DNA of 40,676 nt from Acidimicrobiales bacterium (GCA_020629375.1 JAHDDK010000007.1:1-40676), one strand, 5' to 3'. Shown: positions 6,786-16,035, numbered from the stretch's first letter. Made by a program: numbers and translations. Notes: generated by a model from the sequence alone, not told the origin.

Positions 6786-8556
6786 GCCTCGAGCCCGTGG
6801 GGCCGCCATCGCTCTCTGCGCTATCGCAACAGCACGACTTGCGCATCCGGGAGTTGAGACGGACGTCGGCGTCTCCATTCTGTTTCGCGAACCGGAACTC
6901 GTCGCCGGTCTTGCGCTCGCCATCGCACTGCGTCCCTCGCCGCGCGTTCTGCTCGTGATCGGCCTGGTCGCTGCGACGTTCGTTCCGTGGCGCGTCGAGG
7001 GATCGATGCCGGACGTGCCGCCATCGCAGACGCTCGTCGACTACGAGATTCGGCTCCTGTCCGACCCGATCGCAGGGACGTTCGAGCGGCGTTTCCGCGC
7101 CGACGTCGACGGTCGCGTTGTTCGAGTGTCGGTACCCGCGCAGATCGAAGGCGACTGGTCGCGGGGTGACCACCTGACGGTCGACGGGGTTCTTCGGGCA
7201 TCCCCGCCCGACACCGAATGGGCATGGTCGGTCGGACAGGTGGCCGAACTTCGTGTTCACCGATTGAAGGACTATCGGGCGGCAACCGGTCTGGATGGCG
7301 TCGCGAATGGCGTCCGCTCTCGTCTCCGCGACGGTGGCGAGCATCTTCCCCGAAATCGGCGCCCGCTCTATCGCGGACTGGTCTACGGCGATGACCGAGG
7401 GCAGGGACCCGTCACCATCGATGACTTCCGTGCTGCCGGGCTCGGACATCTGCTCGCCGTGTCCGGTCAGAACGTCGTCTTTCTCCTCGCGTTGTTGGCA
7501 CCCGCCCTGGACCGAATCCACTCCATGAACGTTCGCGTCGTACTCATCGTCAGCGCGCTCGTCGTGTTCGGACTGGTCACTCGCCTCGAACCGTCCGTGC
7601 TGCGTGCCATCTCGATGGCCGGCTTGGTCGTCGTCGGCCGGGCGATCGGTCGACCGGTGGAGGCAATTCAGGTGCTCGTCGCCGCCGTTGTGGCGCTCCT
7701 CATCGCCAGCCCCGCGCTTGCACTATCGCTCGGGTTTCGGCTGTCGGTCCTCGCCACGCTCGGGCTCATCATGGCGATGACGTCGGGCGCACCCAACACG
7801 TCGGAGTGGCGCCTCGCGTTGAGAGCCACCGTCGCCGCACAGGTCGCCGTTGCACCGCTGGCGGTGGGCGCCTTTGGAACCGTGTCGGTGATCGCCTTGC
7901 CCGCAAACCTCATCGCCGGTCCCGTTGCCGGCTTCGTCATGGGGTGGGGCATGAGTGTCGGGGTTCTTGCCGGCTTCGCACCCGACCAGGCCGGCACGTA
8001 CCTGCAACTTCCGGCACGGCTCGCCGTCGGCTGGATTGCGGAGGTCGCCTCGTTCGCCGCTGCGGTTCCGGTCGCGGCTGCGAACCAGTGGGCGGTCGCC
8101 GTTGTTGTCGTTGGTGCGTTGATGGCCCTCATGGTGCTCCGGGCCGACACGAGCCACCGACTCATCGGGGCGCTGATGCTGATCGTGCTCAGCGTCGTCC
8201 TCCTCGACGATCCGTCGCTTCCGCCCGGTGCGCACCGGGTCGAGAATGGCGTCACCGTTATCCGTTCGCCCGGTGGGGTGGACGTGGTCGTGGTCGATGG
8301 GCCAATCGATGAGGTTGCGGTTCTCGCAGCGCTTCGGGCGGCGCGGGTCTCGCGGATCGACCTGCTGATTGCTCGCGATGGTGGCCGGGGAGTCGCGGCG
8401 GCGATCTCGACACTGCGAGAGCGCCATCGGGTGATCGACGTCTGGGCGCCGAGTGGGCATCGGATCAATGGGGCCCGTGTGCATCCGATCTCCGGCGGCC
8501 ACGTCGGAGACCTCCGGATCGGAGGGCCCGGCGAGCCAATCGTGGACAGCCGCTGA
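6769..8556 (+). CDS. comEC: ComEC-like DNA uptake channel with degenerate C-terminal domain
   Basis: ComEC forms the channel that passes single-stranded DNA into the cytoplasm. The 595-aa protein has N-terminal membrane helices, an OB-fold-like segment (about residues 80-160), and the Competence domain starting near residue 200 with LVYGDDRGQGP and GLGHLLAVSGQNVVFLL. Many further helices follow. The C-terminal 110 residues correspond to the metallo-beta-lactamase-like domain, but the metal-binding motif is gone: where H-x-D-x-D-H is expected after IDLLI, the sequence is ARDGGRGVAA. The protein is also short for the three-domain family. The ATG at 6769 overlaps the comEA stop. Confidence 0.9.
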   Translation: MFEWDEPRARGAAIALCAIATARLAHPGVETDVGVSILFREPELVAGLALAIALRPSPRVLLVIGLVAATFVPWRVEGSMPDVPPSQTLVDYEIRLLSDPIAGTFERRFRADVDGRVVRVSVPAQIEGDWSRGDHLTVDGVLRASPPDTEWAWSVGQVAELRVHRLKDYRAATGLDGVANGVRSRLRDGGEHLPRNRRPLYRGLVYGDDRGQGPVTIDDFRAAGLGHLLAVSGQNVVFLLALLAPALDRIHSMNVRVVLIVSALVVFGLVTRLEPSVLRAISMAGLVVVGRAIGRPVEAIQVLVAAVVALLIASPALALSLGFRLSVLATLGLIMAMTSGAPNTSEWRLALRATVAAQVAVAPLAVGAFGTVSVIALPANLIAGPVAGFVMGWGMSVGVLAGFAPDQAGTYLQLPARLAVGWIAEVASFAAAVPVAAANQWAVAVVVVGALMALMVLRADTSHRLIGALMLIVLSVVLLDDPSLPPGAHRVENGVTVIRSPGGVDVVVVDGPIDEVAVLAALRAARVSRIDLLIARDGGRGVAAAISTLRERHRVIDVWAPSGHRINGARVHPISGGHVGDLRIGGPGEPIVDSR

Positions 8557-8557
8557 C

Positions 8558-8563
8558 TACGAT
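8558..8563 (+). promoter_or_regulatory. Putative -10 element before the 8571 ORF and holA (leaderless-type)
   Basis: TACGAT ends exactly 7 nt before the ATG at 8571. No ribosome binding site is visible between them. Confidence 0.5.
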
Positions 8564-8570
8564 CACCGAC

Positions 8571-8753
8571 ATGGACGCTGGCGATGCGGTCTCCCGACCG
8601 GACGAGCATCACGTTGCGCAGTCGCCTCGATCCCCGTTCGAGGCGATCGACGACATCACCCGTCTGGTCCTCGGGGACGAGCCACGCGTCCGGCGTCGAA
8701 TCGCGGCTGTCCGAGCCGCAATCGAGCAGATCCCACGCGGTGACACCCGGTGA
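8571..8753 (+). CDS. Small unknown protein ahead of holA
   Basis: This 60-aa ORF encodes a charged, soluble protein with no motif I recognise. The C-terminal half (LVLGDEPRVRRRIAAVRAAI) should form a basic amphipathic helix. Support for it being real comes from context: a TACGAT -10 box ends 7 nt before its ATG, and its stop overlaps the GTG start of holA as GTGA, which fits translational coupling. It may simply be a leader ORF that sets holA expression. No function can be assigned. Confidence 0.5.
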   Translation: MDAGDAVSRPDEHHVAQSPRSPFEAIDDITRLVLGDEPRVRRRIAAVRAAIEQIPRGDTR

Positions 8754-9760
8754 CGATCGTCGTATTCAAGGGCAACGACGAGACCTTGTTGTCGCGTGCC
8801 GTCAGCGATCGTGTCGCCGAACTCGTCGGATCGGGCGACGCCTCGCTCCTGGTTGAGGAGCTCACCGAAGACAGCTACCGCCTCGAGGATGAGTCGTTCG
8901 CCATCGCGCGCCTCGTCGACGCCGCACAGACGATGCCGTTCTTGACCGATCGCCGCATCGTCGTTGGTCGCCACCTCGGCCGCTTCTCGAAAGCCGCAGA
9001 CGTCGAACCGCTGATCTCGTGGCTCGCCGCTCCGATGGAGAGCACGGATCTCGTCCTCGTTTGGGAGCGTGGCATCGCTCCCAAACAGGATCGCCTGCCA
9101 GCCATTCCGAAGGCACTCAACGAGGCACTCAAGTCCTCCGGGGTTGAAATCGTCGAAACGGGGGTCCCGTCAGGTCGCAATGCGTCCGCCTGGCTTGATC
9201 GACAACTGAAGATGTCCGGCGTGCGAATCGAACCCGCAGCGGCGGCGCTGATCGCGGAGCATCTCGGAGAGCAACGGTCGCGGGTGGTCGGTCTCCTGGC
9301 AACCCTCGAAGCGATTCACGGGCCCGGGGCCTCGCTCGGCCCAGCAGACGTCGAGCCGTATCTGGGGGAGGGGGGCGATGTGCCACCCTGGGACCTCACC
9401 GATGCCATCGACAGCGGTCAGATCTCGACGGCGCTCGACAAGCTCGACCGGATGATGCGTGCGGGTGGACGCCATCCTCTCCAGATCATGGCGACCTTGC
9501 AGACGCACTACCTCCGGATCCTGACGCTCGACGGGGCGCCCGTCGCGGGGGAGAAGCAGGCGGCCGAACTTCTCGGGATGAAGGGTTCGACCTTTCCGGC
9601 AAAGAAGGCGCTCGCCCAGACGCGAAAGCTCGGTTCGGCATCGATCGCGTCGGCGGTCGAACTTCTCGCCGATGCCGATCGATCGCTCCGCGGCGAGAGC
9701 GCCTGGCCCCCCGAACTGGTCATGGAAGTCCTCGTCGCCCGTCTGGCCAACCTCCGATGA
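8750..9760 (+). CDS. holA: DNA polymerase III subunit delta
   Basis: HolA is the delta subunit of the clamp loader and opens the sliding clamp during replication. The 336-aa product has the family layout. An N-terminal beta-strand start IVVFKGNDETLLSRAV replaces the usual nucleotide-binding loop, a degenerate AAA+ region (SWLAAPMESTDLVLVWE) follows, and a C-terminal collar domain reads GRHPLQIMATLQTHYLRI and ELLADADRSLRGES. Length and order fit bacterial HolA. The GTG at 8750 overlaps the stop of the 60-aa ORF. The comEC-holA neighbourhood is common in bacteria. Confidence 0.93.
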   Translation: MTIVVFKGNDETLLSRAVSDRVAELVGSGDASLLVEELTEDSYRLEDESFAIARLVDAAQTMPFLTDRRIVVGRHLGRFSKAADVEPLISWLAAPMESTDLVLVWERGIAPKQDRLPAIPKALNEALKSSGVEIVETGVPSGRNASAWLDRQLKMSGVRIEPAAAALIAEHLGEQRSRVVGLLATLEAIHGPGASLGPADVEPYLGEGGDVPPWDLTDAIDSGQISTALDKLDRMMRAGGRHPLQIMATLQTHYLRILTLDGAPVAGEKQAAELLGMKGSTFPAKKALAQTRKLGSASIASAVELLADADRSLRGESAWPPELVMEVLVARLANLR

Positions 9761-9772
9761 GCGTGTACGTCG

Positions 9773-10882
9773 ATGCTTGAGATCCTCGCGATCGTCGTCG
9801 GCGCGTCGCTCGTCGTGTCGGTCTTTGCCGACATGCTCAACACCCTCGTCACGACGACCCGATCGTCCTGGAGATGGTGGTTGACCCGAGTGATCTACTT
9901 GCAGACGTGGTCGCTCTGCCGGCTCGTCGGCCGCCGGATCCGCGACGAACGTCGTCGTGAGCGCTTTTTTTCGTTGTTCGCTCCGCTGTCACTCATCGTG
10001 ATGCTGAGCGCCTGGGTTCTTCAGCAGATCGTGGGGTTCGCGCTGGTCTGGTGGGGGTTTGGCGGCGTCGACGGTGTCGACGGCTTTGTCGACGCCTTGT
10101 ACTACTCGGGCATCGTCTACTTCACCGTTGGTTTCGGCGAGGTCGTTCCGGTCGATCAGATCCCCCGTTTCGGAGCCGTGTTCGAGGCCTTCACGGGTGT
10201 CCTGACTACCGCGCTCGTCATCGGCTACCTCCCGGCGCTCTATTCGGCATACTCCGAGCGGGAGCAGAAGCTCCTCACCCTCGACGACGGGACGGAGGAG
10301 CGAATCACGCCGACGAGCCTGGTGCTATCCCGATGCCCCGACGCCGATCCTCGTCAGCTGGATGCCTTCTTCGAAGACTGGGAGCGATGGGTCGCTCAGG
10401 TGCTCGAGTCCCACACGACGTTCCCGATGCTCGTCGTGTACCGATCCCAACACCGCGGTCAGAGTTGGATCACGGCGCTTGGCCTCGTCGCCGATGCGGC
10501 CTTGCATCTCGAGTTGGTGCGCGGCGAAGAGGGGCGAGCGTCGACCTGGACGCTGCGTCGCTCGATCCGCTTACTCGATTCGCTGACTGAGGGTCGCGAC
10601 CTGAGCAGCTACCGGGCGCACTTCGACAAGGCCTACGAGGATCAATCGGGGTTCGAAACGCTGTACCGGGCGATGGATGCCCATGGCTTCGACATGCTTC
10701 CGTTCGACGAAGCATGGGAGCGAAGTCGAGAGCTCCGCCGCCGCTACGACGCCCAGCTCGAAGTGCTGATCGACACGCTCGAAGCGCCCCGAGGGTTCTG
10801 GGGCCACTCGATTGGACTACGAGTGTTGCCGGATCGGCACGCCGTGGAGGGCGCCCGATCGCCGAGCGATCAGCTCGACTGA
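9773..10882 (+). CDS. Potassium-channel-like membrane protein
   Basis: The 369-aa protein has hydrophobic segments near residues 1-25, 68-95 and 124-155 and a pore region YYSGIVYFTVGFGEVVP. The filter T118-V-G-F-G122 differs from the usual TVGYG by Phe for Tyr, a change found in some K+ channels. About 200 residues of cytoplasmic C-terminus follow. They are mostly helical, contain no RCK Rossmann GxGxxG motif, and are of unknown function. It probably conducts K+ or another monovalent cation. The gene starts 12 nt after holA, and its 3' end overlaps the convergent rpsT gene by 13 nt. Confidence 0.75.
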   Translation: MLEILAIVVGASLVVSVFADMLNTLVTTTRSSWRWWLTRVIYLQTWSLCRLVGRRIRDERRRERFFSLFAPLSLIVMLSAWVLQQIVGFALVWWGFGGVDGVDGFVDALYYSGIVYFTVGFGEVVPVDQIPRFGAVFEAFTGVLTTALVIGYLPALYSAYSEREQKLLTLDDGTEERITPTSLVLSRCPDADPRQLDAFFEDWERWVAQVLESHTTFPMLVVYRSQHRGQSWITALGLVADAALHLELVRGEEGRASTWTLRRSIRLLDSLTEGRDLSSYRAHFDKAYEDQSGFETLYRAMDAHGFDMLPFDEAWERSRELRRRYDAQLEVLIDTLEAPRGFWGHSIGLRVLPDRHAVEGARSPSDQLD

Positions 10883-11136
10883 AGCTCGCGGACCTGGCGC
10901 ACCAGGCGGCTCTTGGTGCGGGCCGCAGTGTTCTTGTGCATCGTGCCCTTCGACACGGCCTTGTCGATGCGCTTGATCGCCGAACGCAGCTTGGCGTCGG
11001 TGTCATCGGCGCCCGCCTCCGCGGCCTCGATGACCGAGCGGGTACGCGTGCGGATCTCCGCACGCACCTGACGGTTCCGCAGGCGGCGCTTCTCATTCTG
11101 TCGATTGCGCTTGATCTGGCTCTTGATGTTGGCCAC
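10870..11136 (-). CDS. rpsT: 30S ribosomal protein S20
   Basis: The 88-aa basic protein begins ANIKSQIKRNRQNEKRRLRN and contains SAIKRIDKAVSKGTMHKNTAARTKSRL, both diagnostic of bS20. It binds 16S rRNA early in 30S assembly. The start is a GTG at 11136 with AGAGG about 7 nt upstream. A TACCAT hexamer on the reverse strand (11182 to 11177) is a candidate -10. The gene is divergent from lepA, a common pairing, and its stop lies within the end of the channel gene. Confidence 0.97.
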   Translation of the reverse strand: MANIKSQIKRNRQNEKRRLRNRQVRAEIRTRTRSVIEAAEAGADDTDAKLRSAIKRIDKAVSKGTMHKNTAARTKSRLVRQVRELQSS

Positions 11137-11254
11137 CGCAGACCTCTCGGTTCATCTCGTGATCGGACCAGCGTGACATGGTAGCTCGTTGGACTGCGGA
11201 ACCACCTCGGATCTCCGTCGAATCGTGCCGGGGTCGATACCGTGAGAGGCGCCT

Positions 11255-13039
11255 ATGGACCAGTCGCGCATCCGCAACACCTCGATCATCGCCCACATCG
11301 ATCACGGCAAGTCGACCCTTGCCGATCGCATGCTCGAACTCTGCGGTGCCGTCGAAGCCCGCGAGATGCGAGAGCAGTACCTCGATTCGATGGACCTCGA
11401 ACGGGAGCGAGGTATCACCATCAAGCTCCAGTCGGTCCGACTGGAGTGGAACAACTCGGTGATCAACCTCATCGACACTCCCGGACACGTCGACTTCGGG
11501 TACGAGGTCTCCCGATCCTTGGCGGCCTGCGAAGGCGTCATCCTGGTCGTCGACGCGGCGCAGGGAATCGAAGCGCAGACGCTCGCCAACTGCTACCTGG
11601 CATTGGAGAACGATCTCGAGATCGTGGCCGCCCTCAACAAGATCGACCTCCCCGCCGCCGAGCCAGACAAGTACGCCGAAGAAATCGAGAACGTCCTCGG
11701 GATCCCAGCCGACGAGATACTGCGGATCTCGGCGAAGACTGGCGAAGGGGTCAGCGACCTCCTCGACGCCGTGGTCGATCGCACGCCCGCCCCCTCCGGC
11801 GACCCCGACGGCGCAACCAAGGCCCTGATCTTCGACAGCCACTTCGACCCGTACCGCGGCGTGATCTCGTCGATCCGCGTCGTCGACGGCGCCTTGCCGG
11901 CGCGAGGCAAGGCCTTGTTCATGCAAGCCGGGGCCACACACGACACCGACGAGATCGGCGTACGCACCCCCGACAATCGTCCCGTCGATCAGCTCGCCGC
12001 CGGCGAGGTCGGGTACCTCATCGCCGGGATCAAAGACGTCGGCGACGCACGGTCGGGCGAGACCGTCACCACCGCAAAGAACGCCGCCACCGAGCCTCTC
12101 GACGGCTACCGAGAACCCAAACCAATGGTCTTCTCGGGCCTCTATCCGATCGATGGCGACGAATACCCGGCTCTTCGGGATGCCCTCGAGAAGCTTCGAC
12201 TCAACGACTCGTCCTACACCTTCGAGCCAGAAACCTCAGGGGCACTCGGTTTCGGGTTCCGGTGCGGCTTTCTCGGCCTGCTGCACATGGAGATCGTGCG
12301 CGAGCGGCTCGAGCGGGAATTCGGCCTCAGCCTCATTTCGACGGCACCGTCGGTGGCGTATCAGGTCAACCTGAACACCGGCGAGTCGATCATGATCGAC
12401 AACCCCTCCGATCTGCCCGACGTCGGCGAGATCGAGTCGATCGAAGAACCGGTGCTCAAAGCGTCGGTCGTCACGCCATCCACCTACACGGGCGCGATGA
12501 TGGACCTCTGCCAGAGTCGCCGAGGCGTCATGGAGAAGATGGAATATCTCTCTCCCGAACGGGTAGAGCTCGCATACAAATTACCGCTCGCCGAGGTCGT
12601 CATGGACTTCTTCGACCAGATGAAGAGCCGTTCGCAAGGCTATGCGAGCCTCGACTACGAGCCGGCGGGTCTCGAGGTCTCGAAGCTGGTCAAGGTCGAC
12701 ATTTTGCTCTCGGGCGACCCGGTCGATGCGTTCTCGACGATTGTGCACAGCGATCGCGCCTACGAGTACGGCAAAAAGATGACCGAGAAGCTCAAGGAAC
12801 TCATTCCGCGTCAGCAGTTTGACGTGCCGATTCAGGCGGCGATCGGTGGGCGCTTCATCGCCCGGCAGACGGTCAAGGCGTATCGCAAGGACGTCACCGC
12901 AAAGCTGTACGGGGGCGACATCACCCGAAAGAACAAGCTCCTTCAGAAGCAGAAGGAAGGCAAGAAGCGGATGAAGAGCATCGGTCGCGTCGACATCCCT
13001 CAGGAGGCGTTCGTCTCTGCGCTCAAGCTCGACGAGTAG
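11255..13039 (+). CDS. lepA: Elongation factor 4 (LepA)
   Basis: LepA is a translational GTPase that acts on stalled or mistranslocated ribosomes. The 594-aa product has the P-loop AHIDHGKST, the switch region [22 protein letters not shown], and the LepA-specific C-terminal domain ending [21 protein letters not shown]. Length and domain order are normal. The ATG at 11255 has GAGAGG 5 nt upstream. A TACCGT hexamer at 11238-11243 lies closer than expected for a -10 if that ribosome binding site is used. Confidence 0.97.
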   Translation: MDQSRIRNTSIIAHIDHGKSTLADRMLELCGAVEAREMREQYLDSMDLERERGITIKLQSVRLEWNNSVINLIDTPGHVDFGYEVSRSLAACEGVILVVDAAQGIEAQTLANCYLALENDLEIVAALNKIDLPAAEPDKYAEEIENVLGIPADEILRISAKTGEGVSDLLDAVVDRTPAPSGDPDGATKALIFDSHFDPYRGVISSIRVVDGALPARGKALFMQAGATHDTDEIGVRTPDNRPVDQLAAGEVGYLIAGIKDVGDARSGETVTTAKNAATEPLDGYREPKPMVFSGLYPIDGDEYPALRDALEKLRLNDSSYTFEPETSGALGFGFRCGFLGLLHMEIVRERLEREFGLSLISTAPSVAYQVNLNTGESIMIDNPSDLPDVGEIESIEEPVLKASVVTPSTYTGAMMDLCQSRRGVMEKMEYLSPERVELAYKLPLAEVVMDFFDQMKSRSQGYASLDYEPAGLEVSKLVKVDILLSGDPVDAFSTIVHSDRAYEYGKKMTEKLKELIPRQQFDVPIQAAIGGRFIARQTVKAYRKDVTAKLYGGDITRKNKLLQKQKEGKKRMKSIGRVDIPQEAFVSALKLDE

Positions 13040-13050
13040 GGTTTTCGACG

Positions 13051-14076
13051 ATGCTCGACGAACGCAAGGCTGCGATTCTCAAAGCGGTCGTGGAGACCTA
13101 CATCGAGACCGCCGAGCCGGTCGGCTCGTCGGCGGTCGCCGCCAACACCGACCTCGGCGTTTCCTCTGCGACGATCCGAAACGAATTGGTGCAGCTCGAC
13201 GACCAGGGCTATCTCGTCCAGCCACATACGAGCGCCGGCCGAGTCCCGACCGACAAGGCGTATCGCGAGTTCGTCAATCGTCTCGAAGGCACGCCCGGCC
13301 TCCAGAAAGACGACATGGCGACGGTGCGTCGGTTCTTCGACGACACCCATGGCGAGATCGAGGAGATGTTGGGGCGGACGTCAAGGCTGCTGTCGTCGAT
13401 GACCGGCGTGGCGTCCGTCGTCGTTGCCCCCGATCGAGACCTCGCAGTGGTGCGTTCGGTCCAGCTCGTTCACCTGGGTGGCACAACGGTCCTCGCCGTG
13501 ATGATTCTGTCGGACGGTGCGGTCGAGAAGTCGACGATCGACGTCTCCGCCACTACCACCGAGGCATCCGACGGGGACGCTCTCGACGAGATCGCTCTGG
13601 CGGTGGCGAGCGGGCATCTGACGGCCGCGATGGTGGGGCGCACCATCACGGATGCAGGCGCGCCGTCGCCCTCCGGGAATGAGTCGGCCGATCGTCTCGT
13701 TGAGGCTGCACGTGCTGCACTCACGTCGACCTCGACCGATGGTGCCGACGTCTATGTCGGCGGCCTCTCCAGCGTGCCGTCGTCGTATCCGACCATCGAC
13801 TCGGTCCGCGACGTCCTCGCCATTCTCGAAAAGCAGCTCGTCGTGGTGACACTGATCCGTGACGTGCTCGATCGTGGCATGCGTGTCGCCATCGGCGAGG
13901 AAACCGGAGCGGAACCGCTTGCCGACTGTGCCCTCGTTGTGGCTCCGTACTCGACCGGCGACGAGCGGCAGGGCACGATCGGACTCCTCGGCCCGACGCG
14001 GATGAACTATCCGCATGCAATGGCGGCCGTCGCTGTCGTCTCACAGTCCCTCGAGAATCGCCTGGCAGAAGGATGA
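13051..14076 (+). CDS. hrcA: Heat-inducible transcription repressor HrcA
   Basis: HrcA represses chaperone genes by binding the CIRCE operator and is kept active by GroEL. The 341-aa protein starts with the winged-helix DNA-binding domain, LDERKAAILKAVVETYIETA and GVSSATIRNELVQLDDQGYL. It ends with the IGLLGPTRMNYPHAMAAV motif of the family's GAF-like domain. It lies 11 nt after lepA and overlaps dnaJ by ATGA, the usual hrcA-dnaJ pair. I see no clear CIRCE inverted repeat in this window, so its targets are probably elsewhere. Confidence 0.96.
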   Translation: MLDERKAAILKAVVETYIETAEPVGSSAVAANTDLGVSSATIRNELVQLDDQGYLVQPHTSAGRVPTDKAYREFVNRLEGTPGLQKDDMATVRRFFDDTHGEIEEMLGRTSRLLSSMTGVASVVVAPDRDLAVVRSVQLVHLGGTTVLAVMILSDGAVEKSTIDVSATTTEASDGDALDEIALAVASGHLTAAMVGRTITDAGAPSPSGNESADRLVEAARAALTSTSTDGADVYVGGLSSVPSSYPTIDSVRDVLAILEKQLVVVTLIRDVLDRGMRVAIGEETGAEPLADCALVVAPYSTGDERQGTIGLLGPTRMNYPHAMAAVAVVSQSLENRLAEG

Positions 14077-15203
14077 GCGTGACGGACCACTACGCGGTTC
14101 TCGGCGTTGATCGCGGGGCCTCCGAAGCCGAGATCAAGAAGGCCTACCGATCGCTCGCGCGCCAGTACCACCCGGACGCGAATCCCGATGACGACGAGGC
14201 TGAGGCGCGATTCAAAGACGTTGCCAACGCCTACGAGGTGTTGGGCGACGCGGATCGTCGAGCTCGCTACGACCGGTTCGGCGACGACGGACTCGGCGGT
14301 CAGGCTGGTGCGGGAGCAGGCGGACCATTCGGCGCCAACCTCGGAGACATCTTCGAGACGTTCTTTGGTGGCGCCAGCCCCTTCGGCGGTGGTTCGACGA
14401 CGCGCCAGACCGGACCGCCGCGAGGCGAGGACCTCGAAACGACGCTCGATTTGGCGCTCGAGGACGCAGTCTTCGGCGGCGAGCAGACGGTGTCGGTCCG
14501 GACTGCGACACCATGCGAACCGTGCGAGACTACTGGCGCAACGCCGGGGAGTGGGACGTCGCGCTGCGGCGAGTGTGGCGGCAGCGGACAGGTGCAGCGA
14601 GTCCGACAGTCCATTCTCGGCCAGATGGTCACGGCATCGGTGTGCCCGTCGTGCGGTGGACGTGGCGAAACGATCGATGACGCCTGCGCGACCTGCAATG
14701 GCGAAGGTCGCAATATCGAGGATGTGTCCTACACGGTCGATGTGCCCGCTGGTGTCGACTCTGGGTCGACGCTTCGGCTCAGCGGCCGTGGTGCGGTCGG
14801 TCCCCGAGGCGGCATCAACGGCGACCTCTACGTGCACATTGTTGTCGCAGAACATGACCGGTTCGAGCGTGACGGCGTCGACCTGCTCCTGCGCCAGCCG
14901 ATTGGACTCGCGCAAGCGGCCCTCGGCGCCGAACTCACTATTGAGACCCTCGAAGACGCCGAGACCCTCGTGGTGCCCAAAGGCACGCAGTCCGGACGCC
15001 GCTACCGGCTCCGAGGTCACGGCGTGCCCCACGTGAATGGCCGAAGCCGAGGAGATCTGATCGTCGAGCTCGTCGTGACCACCCCGACCTCGCTGAGCGA
15101 GGACGAGGAGGCGCTGCTTCGCCAGTTCGCAGATCTTCGTGCGGAGCGAGTCGCTCCGGACGACCCGGGCTTCTTCTCGAAGGTCAAGTCGGCGTTCAAG
15201 TGA
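14073..15203 (+). CDS. dnaJ: Chaperone protein DnaJ
   Basis: DnaJ delivers unfolded proteins to DnaK and stimulates its ATPase. The 376-aa product has a J domain with HPD at residues 33-35, a Gly/Phe-rich linker (GAGAGGPFGANLGDIFETFF), four zinc-binding repeats (CEPCETTG, CGECGGSG, CPSCGGRG, CATCNGEG) and the C-terminal substrate-binding domains. The first zinc repeat departs from CxxCxGxG by having T for the first G. It overlaps both hrcA (ATGA) and rsmE (GTGA), so the three are probably one transcript. Confidence 0.97.
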   Translation: MSVTDHYAVLGVDRGASEAEIKKAYRSLARQYHPDANPDDDEAEARFKDVANAYEVLGDADRRARYDRFGDDGLGGQAGAGAGGPFGANLGDIFETFFGGASPFGGGSTTRQTGPPRGEDLETTLDLALEDAVFGGEQTVSVRTATPCEPCETTGATPGSGTSRCGECGGSGQVQRVRQSILGQMVTASVCPSCGGRGETIDDACATCNGEGRNIEDVSYTVDVPAGVDSGSTLRLSGRGAVGPRGGINGDLYVHIVVAEHDRFERDGVDLLLRQPIGLAQAALGAELTIETLEDAETLVVPKGTQSGRRYRLRGHGVPHVNGRSRGDLIVELVVTTPTSLSEDEEALLRQFADLRAERVAPDDPGFFSKVKSAFK

Positions 15204-15886
15204 CTCGGGACACGGTTCGCCTGGCCGGCAGTCCAGGTCCCCACGTGTTCGTCGATGACCTCGAGGTGCCTGCCCTCTCCGCTGACGACGACGGGCACCT
15301 CCGTCGGTCTCTCCGCATGAGGGCCGGCGATCCGCTGACGATCTCGGACTCCGATGGTCGCTGGTGCTGCGCAACGATGACCGCCACCGGTCTGGAGACG
15401 ACGAGCGAGGTGTTCATCGAACCCGACGCGCCGAAGGTCACGGTCGGATTCAGTCTCGTCAAAGGACAGAAGCCGGAGTTCGTCATCCAGAAGCTCACCG
15501 AACTCGGCGTCGATCACATCGTCGCGCTTCAGGCAGAACGCAGCATCGTGCGATGGGACGAGCACAAGGTTGGACAAGTCCTCGCCCGATGGGAACGCAT
15601 CGCCCGCGAGGCATCGATGCAGAGCCATCGCTGCCGGCTGCCGGTGATCGAGGGAGTTCTCCACGCCGGACAGTGGCTCGCCGCATCCGGATCAGCGATC
15701 GCGCACTTCGATGGAGATCCACTGGCCGACGTGGCCGTCTCGACGCTGGCGATCGGCCCCGAAGGTGGCTGGTCACCCAAAGAGCTCCAGCTCGCTAGCG
15801 GTCCGCGAGTATCGCTCGGGCGGACAGTGTTGCGGGCCGAAACGGCGTCGATCGCTGCCGCCACATTGCTCGTGTCGACACCGTGA
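15200..15886 (+). CDS. rsmE: 16S rRNA m3U1498 methyltransferase RsmE
   Basis: RsmE methylates N3 of U1498 in 16S rRNA within the assembled 30S subunit, using S-adenosylmethionine. The 228-aa protein has an N-terminal PUA-like part (DDDGHLRRSLRMRAGDPLTI) and the SPOUT knot with KGQKPEFVIQKLTELGVD, IGPEGGWSPKEL and LGRTVLRAETA. Length is close to the family norm. The GTG start shares bases with the dnaJ stop. The dnaJ-rsmE order is widespread. Confidence 0.95.
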   Translation: MTRDTVRLAGSPGPHVFVDDLEVPALSADDDGHLRRSLRMRAGDPLTISDSDGRWCCATMTATGLETTSEVFIEPDAPKVTVGFSLVKGQKPEFVIQKLTELGVDHIVALQAERSIVRWDEHKVGQVLARWERIAREASMQSHRCRLPVIEGVLHAGQWLAASGSAIAHFDGDPLADVAVSTLAIGPEGGWSPKELQLASGPRVSLGRTVLRAETASIAAATLLVSTP

Positions 15887-15891
15887 TGAGA

Positions 15892-16032
15892 TCAGTCGTT
15901 CGGTGCATCGCGGTCGCGATGGGTGCAGAACGCGGTCGTCTTTCCGGAGCACGAGCACCGCGTGTGGCGAATAGCTGGTTGCACATGGAATGAAGCGATG
16001 GCGGTTTCGTTTTGGTTCTCTTCGGCGAACAT
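15892..16032 (-). CDS. Possible 46-aa Cys/His-rich small protein
   Basis: A short reverse-strand frame from the ATG at 16032 to a TGA at 15892 fills most of the gap between rsmE and bldD. It is shorter than usual ORF cut-offs. Its C-terminal half reads RCSCSGKTTAFCTHRD, a C-x-C-x7-C-x-H arrangement that recalls SEC-C-type zinc knuckles (CxCGSGK-x4-C-x) without matching exactly. About 70 percent of third codon positions are G or C. Only one start is possible because a stop codon lies directly upstream, and I see no strong ribosome binding site. It would be divergent from bldD. It could also be a chance frame. Confidence 0.35.
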   Translation of the reverse strand: MFAEENQNETAIASFHVQPAIRHTRCSCSGKTTAFCTHRDRDAPND

Positions 16033-16035
16033 GCC

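Noticed and set aside
11137..11254. Possible tRNA-like piece (GGTAGCTCGTTGG) between rpsT and lepA
   Set aside because: No acceptor, anticodon or T-arm can be paired around it.
11242..12822. A 526-aa ORF overlapping lepA in another frame
   Set aside because: It is Arg/Pro/Gly-rich low-complexity sequence typical of a frame-shifted reading of lepA.
14007..15374. A 455-aa reverse ORF under dnaJ
   Set aside because: It is antisense to the dnaJ zinc-finger and J-domain coding sequence and shows no motif.
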